Shown here piece after piece: positions 56,101-64,000 of a DNA stretch of 64,000 nucleotides; position 1 is the first letter of the stretch, and every line of letters starts with the position of its first letter. The notes under the pieces were generated by a model. The model searched no databases. It was not told where the DNA came from and saw nothing but the letters and a program-made list of their open reading frames with translations. The translations under genes were made by a program, and so were the position numbers. The DNA comes from Gorsachius magnificus (Eukaryota > Chordata > Aves > Pelecaniformes > Ardeidae). Where the stretch lies: positions 124,001 through 188,000 of the forward strand of contig CM067108.1 in NCBI GenBank assembly GCA_034008185.1, given 5' to 3'.

Positions 56101-59100
56101 GGGAGCCCTCATCGCTCCCTACAACCACGTGTGAGGGGGGAGCCGGGCGGGTGTTGGGGTCTTCTCCTTGAGAACGGGCGATGGGACGAGGGGAAATGGC
56201 CTCAAGTTGTGCCAGGGCAGGGGGAGGTTGGCCCTGGGGAACAATTCCTTCCCCCAAGGGCTGTCAGGGGCTGGAAGGGGCTGCCCAGGGAAGGGGGCGA
56301 GTCCCCAGCCCGGGGGGGATTTAGAAGAAGGGTGGGTGAGGTGCTGAGGGCCAGGGTTTGGGGGTGGGATGGCAGAGGTAGGGGAACGGTTGGGCTGGGG
56401 GAGCTTAAAGGGCTTTTCCAACCCAAACGATTCCACAACTCCAACTCTGCCCGTTTCCCCCAAGAGCCCACGTTCCAGGCCACGGAACAGAAAACCGGGA
56501 GCGACTCCCAGCTGAGGCCAGCAACGACGGCTGTCCCACTCTGTTATTAATTACGACCAAATTGCTGCTTCTTACCAGAACGCCGCCTCGTGCTTCGTGC
56601 AGACAATGCAAGGCGAGCTCGAGGTTCCTCCCTCCCCCCGGCATGACGCTGGAGCAGGCCATGTTGAGCAGCGCCGTCACTGGGAACGCAACGAAAACCC
56701 AACAGAAAGTCACGTTTCTGGCAAGAAGGGAGGAAAGGCGCGAGGGGGAAAACGGAACGTGGAAAAAACTGCTGGGAAAACGCGGCGGGGGGGTGGGGTG
56801 GGGATCGCAGGGGCGACCTCGGAAGGAAAGCGATAAAGAAACCTCTGTCCTGCGTCGCCGAGTTGGTGGCGATGTCCCCCCAGGGCTTCCACACCAACGC
56901 TGCTGCCTGTTCCTCCTTTCCCAAAAGCGATCTGTCCCGGAGGTTTGGTACCTCGGCCTGAAATCTGCTCCCAACGTTGATGTGCCTGGAGGAAGAGGAG
57001 GCGAGGAAGGCAAGGTACGTCGCGACAGCAAGGAAGAGGGGCCCTGCTACCCCAGGGAATCCTCTCGTCCCCAGGCGGTCGGGGAATTTTGTTCTCCTTG
57101 GGGACAGGGAGGGGATCAGCCAAGCGAGGGGGTCGTGGGAGGGACGCGGTTCCCTCGTCACCCGCTTCCCGTTATTCCCTCGCGGCCGCGCCAGAACTCA
57201 CGGCTGAACGCTCATCTTGGCGTTATCCTTCGCCAGGCAAAACCCAAAGTCCCCGTCCATCCTGCCTGAAAGACAAGAGAAACGCTCGGGATGGAAACGG
57301 CTCGGCCGAGACCGTCCCGTCACATCCTCGGCGCCGCAAACCGCTAACTCGGAATCCCCCCAACCATTTCGCGCGTCGCTCGCTTGGCGTTTTCCACTCG
57401 GAAGCTCTTCGAGGTGGGAGCACCCGGATAACGACCTCGCAGCTGCGGGTCAGCCTCGCTGGGATGTTATTTTTTTATTATTTTTTTTTTTTTTATAAGC
57501 GAAAGCCGGGAGCGGAGCAAAACCCCGGTGCGCTGCGTGCCCGCAAGGATGGCAAAGTAGAGGCCACGCGCTTTCGGGGTTTTTTTGTTTGGTTTTTTTT
57601 TTTCATTTTAAAGCTGCCTTTGGGAGGCGGGAGCGGCGCCGGGGGCCTGCCTGGCTTTGTCAGGCCCAGCTCCCAAACTCGGCTCACCTAAGGCGGCGCT
57701 CAGCAGTTGGTTGGGATCAGCCTTAGCAGAGGACGAGCAGAGGGTGCTGAAATAGAGGCCTGATCCTTCCCGCACGGGGCTGAGCATGGGAGGCGGCGTG
57801 TACGGAGAGCACTGGAAGAGGTCTCTCAGCAGATGATCCACCAGGAAGACGGGCGAGCGGAGGTTGCTCCGGTAGCAGCCTCCCATCCCCGGCTGGGCTT
57901 CGGGCGCCGGCGGAGGTGGGATGAGAAGCGATTTTGGCCGCTTTCCCTTTTTCTGGAGCAAACTTTCTTTGAGGTCCTTCCCACCCGGGCTTTCCTTTTC
58001 AGTAACCTGGACGAACAATTCCAAACAAAGCCTCAAATCCCCATCACAGAAAAGCAGCGGAACGGGCTCAGGGTGTTTGAAGACGCAGGGAAGGGCGCTT
58101 GGAATCGCGTAGGGTTCTCGGCTGGTTTCCCTCCAGGCTCTCGGTGCCACGATTTATTATTCCCAGCTCAGTGACAAACACCCAATCCCAAAACTCGAGC
58201 GAGGAGCGCGGCCGGAGGAGCCTCTGCTCATGCTGAGGGCTCTGGGGAAGCCAGACGCGCTCACGGGAACAAGAACTGCTGAGGAGAAACCCCCCCCCCC
58301 CCCCCCCCCAGGTCCTTTTTTTTTTGTTGTTGTCGTCCGAGCACGCGCTGGAAGAATAATAAAACAAATTCTGAAATATTCCCCAAATTCTTTACATTGC
58401 CTGGTGAAATTCCACGCCTTTTCCTAGGCTTTAGCGCCCTGCATCGCGCTGTGGAGACCTCCCAGGGCATCTTTTCTTTTCCTGCTGCTCAAGGGGATTA
58501 ACGGGTTACGTATTCCCCGTAAATTACTCGGAGGGACCCTGGAACCTCTGTGGCAATTACCCCCGAGCCCGTTACCGCGGCGTTATTTAAATAGATTTTG
58601 GGGGATCCGAGGGAGCCGTAACGCCAAGCCGCTGGCCGAGCCAGCGAGGCTCGCACGCCGGCGAGCGGTGGCTCCGAGAAGCGACACCAGCCAGGTCGCC
58701 TAACGAGGACGTTATCGCAAGATCGTTAAAGCACTCGAGGGACGCAACCGTCACCCACCTCGCTCCCTGCTGGCGTAGCCGTCACCGGTACCGAGACAGG
58801 AATCACCAGGGGAGCCACCGCCACGTCCTCTAACGCCATCCCGGGTTTTGAGGGGCAGGTTCCCACGCTCGCTGCCTCCGGCGACGCTTCCCAAGCGCTC
58901 TCCTCTCCGGCGTCGCGCACCTTGCCACCAACACAGAGAAGGGCTGAGGGTTCTGGTGGGTTAGGGTTAGGATTAGGGTTAGGGTTAGAGTTAGGGTTAG
59001 AGTTAGGATTAGAGTTAGGATTAGAGTTAGGATTAGAGTTAGGATTAGAGTTAGGATTAGAGTTAGGATTAGAGTTAGGATTAGAGTTAGGATTAGGGAG

Positions 59101-62100
59101 GTGACAGCTGCTTCCGAGCCATCGCTCTGTTTACATAAAGTAACGCCGACGGCAAGAGCGACGCCGCTAGGTGAGTGCATTGGGGTTTTGTGGCAAGGTC
59201 TTGGTAGTGGGGGGGTACAGGGGGGGTTTCTGTCAGAAGCTGCTGGAAGTTTTCCCCGCGTCGCCGCTGGCCAAGGCCAAGCCAACCAGCGACGGTGGAA
59301 GCGCCTCTGGGATAACAGATTTAAAAAGGGAAAAAAACCGGCTGCGGCTCAGTAGCCGGAGAGAGAAGAGAAGTGAGAGGATGGGAGAGAAAACAGCCCA
59401 GAGGACACCAAGGGCAGGGAAGAAGGAGGGGCAGGAGGGGCTCCAGGCGCCAGAGATTCCCCTGCAGCCCCTGATGAAGACCATGGTGGGGCAGGCTGTG
59501 CCCATGCAGCCCCTGATGAAGACCATGGTGGGGCAGGCTGTGCCCCTGCAGCCCCTGATGAAGACCATGGTGGGGCAGACTGTGCCCATGCAGCCCCTGA
59601 TGAAGACCATGGTGGGGCAGGCTGTGCCCATGCAGCCCCTGATGAAGACCATGGTGGGGGCCCCTGATGAAGACCATGGTGGGGCAGACTGTGCCCATGC
59701 AGCCCCTGATGAAGACCATGGTGGGGCAGGCTGTGCCCCTGCAGCCCCTGATGAAGACCATGGTGGGGCAGGCTGTGCCCCTGCAGCCCCTGATGAAGAC
59801 CATGGTGGGGCAGGCTGTGCCCCTGCAGCCCCTGATGAAGACCATGGTGGGGCAGGCTGTGCCCATGCAGCCCCTGATGAAGACCATGGTGGGGCAGGCT
59901 GTGCCCATGCAGCCCCTGATGAAGACCATGGTGGGGCAGGCTGTGCCCCTGCAGCCCCTGATGAAGACCATGGTGGGGCAGGCTGTGCCCCTGCAGCCCC
60001 TGATGAAGACCATGGTGGGGCAGGCTGTGCCCCTGCAGCCCCTGATGAAGACCATGGTGGGGCAGGCTGTGCCCATGCAGCCCCTGATGAAGACCAGGGT
60101 GGGGCAGGCTGTGCCCAGGCAGCCCCTGATGAAGACAATGGTGGGGCAGGCTGTGCCCATGCAGCCCCGGATGAAGACCATGGTGGGGCAGGCTGTGCCC
60201 CTGCAGCCCCTGATGAAGACCATGGTGGGGCAGACTGTGCCCATGCAGCCCCTGATGAATGATGCAGGGGGGTTGGGCTGGGGGACCTCTGGGGGTCCCT
60301 TCCCACCCAAACCATTCCGTGATTCTATGATTCTAGATGACCTCTAGGGGTCCCTTCCCACCCAAACCATTCCATGATTCCATGGATTCTCAGGACAAGG
60401 GTTAAGCTGCTCCACAGGGTGGGTTCAAAAGAATCCTCCCCACCTTAATTCCGATTCCTGTTGGGTAACACGGACTCCGTTTCCCTTTACCTGCTGTTCC
60501 GCCTTCCTTTGCGGCGAACGCCGCCGTTCCCCACGAGAACACCCCCGGCTCTCCGGACCGTTCCCGGGATCAAACACCCGACCGGGATTCTTGAGGGCAA
60601 AGCCGATTTCGCCGTCGCTGCCATCGGTGGGGGCGGCACCGCTCTGCTGGCTGAGTGAAAAAAAATCGAGGTGAAGGGATGGGAAGTGACCGTTAGGAAG
60701 CTGAACCGCTTTTTAAAAATAAATTAATTCATTTCATCGCTCTCGGGCCCAGATCCACGCTTGCGTTCCCCTGCTCATTCCGTGCCTATAGGTGGGGAAA
60801 TTGCTGCAGCTCATTTAGCGGCAAAAGACGTTTGCCGGAGGAATCCCCAGTGGTTCAGAGGGGTTCCAAAGAATGTTTATCAACATGGTGATAGGCGCTT
60901 TAGATATATAAATATAAATACATACATATAAAATATATAGCAGGGTTATAAAGACACGGCTTCCACCGAGAGGCGCGGCCGAGAAACCTTCCCCGAGCCG
61001 AGGAATTGCACCAACAGGCGGGGACAAAGATTATTCCCCACGCGGCGACGCCGGCGGTAAAAGCTCCAGAAGCGTTCCGTACAGCGTGGGATTTCCCAAA
61101 GATCCCGTTTCGGGTACATTTTGTGGCCAACTTCCCCCCCCCTCCCCTATGGGGACGTCAGGCTTCGGGGGAAAGGCGACGGGCGATTTCTCTCCCCGCC
61201 ACGCCGCGGAAGGCGAAGCGGAAGCTTCCCGGCGCGTCACGCTCACTGCCTCGCCGTCCCCACAGCCCGGCGACATCCTCGGAACCTCTTCCGACACGGG
61301 AGGAGCGGGCAGCCCCCCCGAGGCCGGCGGGGCCAGGTAATTTTGTTCACAGGGCTCACCCCGGAACCGCCACTTTCCTTTTGTTGCCGGAAAGCGATTT
61401 AAATCCTTCTTTCTCAACGAGAGCCCTGGCGGTCGGCAAAGAGAGAACCGAGTCACAAACTCGCTCTTAAAAAGAAAACCAACCTAATTAACCGGAAAAT
61501 CAGCTCATCGCTTTTAAATCCTAAAACTCAGGGCCCGCCCCTGCGATTATAACGCAGGAATACTCATCGCCGGCAGGCTGCTCGCCAGGAAGGAGACGGA
61601 GAGCAAAGCCCGGACCCCGTCACCTGGAAAGCCGTCGAGGAGGCGAATCCCTTGCCCTCATTCCTAGATTTCCATTTCTCTGCGTCCCCGCTAAACTTCT
61701 GGTCTTTTATTGTCGCCCCGTGCGAAAAAAACCAAGCCCACTCCTCCCTGATGACATCCCCAAGAGCCCTGAACGCTGCCCTCAAGCCACCTCCCCCGGC
61801 ACGCTGCAGTCGCCGGGCGATTTTCCCCGCCGCCGAGTTAGAAATGGGGTCGAGAGCCTTGCGGTCCCCACTTAAAGCGCCTATTAATTAGCACAATCTC
61901 AACGAAAAGGCTTCGTTAAAGCTCAACCCCGAGGGAAACGAGCCCGGCGCGGCGCTAAAAACGCGCTCCAGAAAACCACCGCCACCCTCAAGACTTCGCG
62001 CTTACCACCCAGCCGCCAGGTTTTCCTCCTCCTCCGCCGCCTTCGTCAGGCTGTAGATGTTCCCACCCTGCAATTAAAGAGCAAATAATCAACAGCAGAC

Positions 62101-62334
62101 CTTGTTCCTCCCGCCAGCCAAGCTTTACAAGTCACTCAAACAACGAAAAACGGAATATCCGAGCTCTTTTCGCCGTTTTGCACTCGCGCAGCAAAGCGAC
62201 GCTCGTTAACCGGGCTCATAAATCGCCAGGGTCGTTAATAAATCCCCCTCGTAACCCCTGGGTAGCTGCACAGGATCGTCCTGATGCATGATGGGGCGGG
62301 GATTCGCTCGTGCCCCACGTGTCATCCAGGCTCC

Positions 62335-62371
<37 letters not shown>

Positions 62372-64000
62372 CCTGGAGCTGGAGGGATGCCAACCCAAGG
62401 CTCCCCTCAGCCGCCGGATTTCTCACCTCGACCCTTTCCGAGGAGCCGGGAAGGAAACCGGGAGCGACACAAACTGGGTGTCACCCTCAGGGCGTCAGGA
62501 ATTCCCCATCCAAGCCCCTCGGCCCGATGCCGGAGGCGGCGGCAGCCCCCTCGGGAGAGGGCGAGACGTTTTCAGACCCTCCTGCGAGCGTCGACGTCCA
62601 ACCGATAACCCAAAACCCCCTTAACCCCAGCCCAAACTTCGGAGAGCTTTCGCCCCCGAAGCGCCAGCCCCCCAGGCTACCCTGGTTTAGCACCTTTTGA
62701 CTTTGACCTCCCGAGACTAAAAGGCAAGGAATTGGGGTTGGGTTGGCTCTTCATCTCCCAACGAGGCACCAGTTATTCCCACTGGGAAAAGCCGTCGCTC
62801 CACGGGCACCGAGCTCGCGGAACGTTCGGGCGCCGGCAGCTTTGGGTTATCAGCGACCAAAAAGCCAGGGGAAAGGCGGCGTGTCGCGTTACTAAATACC
62901 CCGAGGCTCGACCTCGTTACGTTAGATCTAAACCTTTGCCACGGGATTAATTAGTTAATGGTTTTCAGAGCGCTCCGGACGTGTCACGCACCGTTATTGG
63001 CCAACCTAGAGCTGTCAGGGCGAATTAAAAAGCACTCAGAAGAGCGCGGGAAGACAGCAAAACGGCTCCACGAGGCAAACTCCGCCCCGGGATGGGGAAA
63101 AAAAAAAAAAAAATAAAAAAATGAGGGAAGAGCGGGGCGACGTACTTGAATCCTGTGGAAAATGGTCAGGCGGCGCGTCCCCCCGGCGGCGGGAGCCGAG
63201 GGGAAGGACGCCATGGCCACCTGACTCGGGGACGCCGCGCTGCTCGGCCCGGAGGTCAGCCTGGCCCGGTGGCCGGCGGGCAGACGCCACGAGCAGCCGG
63301 CGCCCGCCGGCGGTTTCCCGCCTGCCTCGGTGCCAGGCTCGTTGTTCTTCTCCCTTTTAAACGCCGAAGCCTTGTTTTCTAGCTGATGCCACCTCCCGGA
63401 GGCACTTCCAGGGATTCCATACCGGAGCTGACCGGGAACGGGGATGTCTCTCAACCCCGCGTACTCTTTCACGGGGGAGTGAAAAGCAAGGGCTGCCTGC
63501 GGTCCGTGTTTCTCCCCGTCTGACGCAACGCCCCGGCAGCGGGGTACGGTCTTTGGGAGGCCCGTGGAAGCCCCTCGGCATTCCGTCGGCTGGGGAAGCT
63601 GCGGAGCCGAGGGGGGCGGCTGCCGGAATCCCGCTCGGAGGGGGTTTGCTGGCCGGGGCTTGGCTTCGGGAGCCGCCAGCAGCGGGGCCAGGGCCAGCCC
63701 CTGGGCGCGAGGCGGGGACACGGCGATCACCCGGAAGAGGCGCCGCGGCTCCGGGCACGCAGCAGGCTCCCGGTTTTTTGGGAAGAGCCGCCCGGTTTCG
63801 CTCTGCGGCGCGCCGCGCTTCGGAACCTCCGGACAACACAACTCCTCGGCCGTCTGCCAAGGGCTCGTCAATTGAAAGGTTTCCTCAAAACAACCGAGGG
63901 CCGGCTCGCTCGGGGCGTCCTCTTCGGCTTTGGAAGGCGCGACGGGGAAAGGCAAAGCATCCGGACACTCGCAGGCGACCGAGAAGGCGCGGGAAGGCCC
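52149..64000 (-). CDS. ZNF541: Zinc finger protein 541 (ELM2-SANT germ-cell factor), 5' end beyond window
   Basis: Minus-strand exons with matching phases: >64000-63146, 62067-62006, 60650-60491, 58920-58759, 58006-57688, 57265-57202, 56985-56843, 56679-56576, 55393-55318, 53884-53796, 53419-53279 and 52317-52149. Landmarks in order are RRLTIFHRIQ|GGNIYSLTKA, PLVIPVSVPVTATPAG, SNLRSPVFLVDHLLRDLFQC with SPYTPPPMLSPVREGSG, the ELM2 domain (HINVGSRFQAEVPNLRDRSL, VWKPWGDIATNSATQDRV, PGGGRNLELALHCLHEA), the SANT domain (GSDAWTPLEKQLFNKAFCVH, KKDFYLIQKQIQTKNVPQCV, EYYYIWKKKIKFAY) and a final half zinc finger VFEKIKGRNAHMKKH. In mammals ZNF541 works with KCTD19 and HDAC1/2 in meiotic exit. The exon carrying the Cys pair of the last zinc finger was not found between 53279 and 52317, although phases (0 to 2) require one. 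The N-terminal zinc fingers lie right of the window. An extra possible exon is FSGDAEKWKSRNEG (about 61699-61625). Confidence 0.92.
54190..55190 (+). mobile_element. CR1 LINE 3' fragment in ZNF541 intron
   Basis: It begins near GGGACAGTGGTGTCCCTCAG and runs through the CR1 3' coding region (frames broken) to the tail CCATTCCATGATTCCATGAT. It is nearly the same sequence as 35437-36255 in reverse orientation. Confidence 0.93.
55780..56445 (+). mobile_element. Second CR1 LINE fragment in ZNF541 intron
   Basis: It starts abruptly at GGGGGGGTTGGTCAACGGCC and ends with the diverged tail CCAACCCAAACGATTCCACA. About 200 bp at its start are nearly identical to 33575-33780 inside the C19orf47 CR1 copy. 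Confidence 0.9.
58957..59098. repeat. Interstitial telomere-like repeat
   Basis: It opens with GGGTTAGGGTTAGGATTAGG and GTTAGGGTTAGAG, then becomes a regular dodecamer GGATTAGAGTTA repeated about eight times. It is 37 bp from the acceptor side of the ZNF541 exon at 58920-58759. Confidence 0.97.
59459..60262. repeat. 42-bp minisatellite CAGCCCCTGATGAAGACCAT
   Basis: About 19 units of exactly 42 bp (CAGCCCCTGATGAAGACCAT, then GGTGGGGCAGGCTGTGCCC). Copies alternate only between CCCCTG and CCCATG and between GCAGGC and GCAGAC. One unit is truncated at 59640-59665. Being 14 codons long and stop-free, it creates open frames of up to 363 codons on both strands. It lies in a ZNF541 intron. Confidence 0.97.
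60263..60392 (+). mobile_element. CR1 3' tail, tandemly doubled
   Basis: The CR1 end GGGGGTCCCTTCCCACCCAA, then CCATTCCGTGATTCTATGAT, followed by a second partial tail (ACCTCTAGGGGTCCCTTCCC, then CCATTCCATGATTCCATGG). It directly abuts the 42-bp array. Confidence 0.9.
62337..62369. repeat. Poly(A) tract
   Basis: About 32 A in a row on the plus strand within ZNF541 intron sequence, flanked by GGCTCCC and TCTCCTGG. It may be a processed-sequence tail or simple slippage; no inserted gene was recognised upstream. Confidence 0.8.

Overview
This window is vertebrate nuclear DNA, almost certainly from a bird. The evidence is several truncated CR1 LINEs with CR1-type 3' tails, extreme GC content with long G/C homopolymers, very compact genes with short introns, and a dense load of minisatellites, as is typical of avian microchromosomes. 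Every gene I could name has its human orthologue on chromosome 19q13. These GC-rich HSA19-type genes are the class most often absent from older bird assemblies. The species cannot be told from the sequence.

Layout. 1-20161: the C-terminal exons of RTN2 (+), a promoter region with SRE/CRE/MARE sites, FOSB (+, complete in exon structure) with a repeat-rich 3'UTR, about 2.5 kb of minisatellite-rich intergenic DNA, and EXOC3L2 (-). 20162-20661: a 500-N gap. 20666-43631: PRX (+, 5' end lost in the gap), HIPK4 (+), PLD3 (-, complete, ten coding exons), C19orf47 (+, complete, eight coding exons, three CR1 insertions in its introns), then a CpG-island promoter with six NRF1 palindromes that by position could be AKT2. 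43632-44131: a second 500-N gap. 44132-64000: first coding exon of NAPA (-), a two-exon ZBED-type domesticated hAT transposase (+), a 1.4 kb purine-rich minisatellite, and the 3' two thirds of ZNF541 (-), whose introns hold CR1 copies, an interstitial telomere-like array and a 42-bp minisatellite.

The three gene blocks (RTN2-FOSB-EXOC3L2; PRX-HIPK4-PLD3-C19orf47; NAPA-ZNF541) match three separate parts of human 19q13. Both changes of block fall exactly on the two N gaps, so block adjacency rests on scaffolding rather than on read-through sequence. Within blocks, exon phases agree and gene order matches mammals, apart from the relative orientation of RTN2 and FOSB.

The genes do not form one pathway. 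FOSB is an immediate-early AP-1 factor. HIPK4 and ZNF541 are germ-cell genes in mammals. PRX is a Schwann-cell myelin scaffold, PLD3 a lysosomal nuclease, RTN2 an ER-shaping protein, EXOC3L2 an exocyst-related protein and NAPA a SNARE-recycling adaptor. The most interesting signals are an intra-exonic splice donor in FOSB at the position that makes the truncated deltaFosB in mammals, a ZBED transposase whose catalytic motifs have decayed while the reading frame stayed open, and several unusual tandem arrays. I saw no prokaryotic-type system or CRISPR array.
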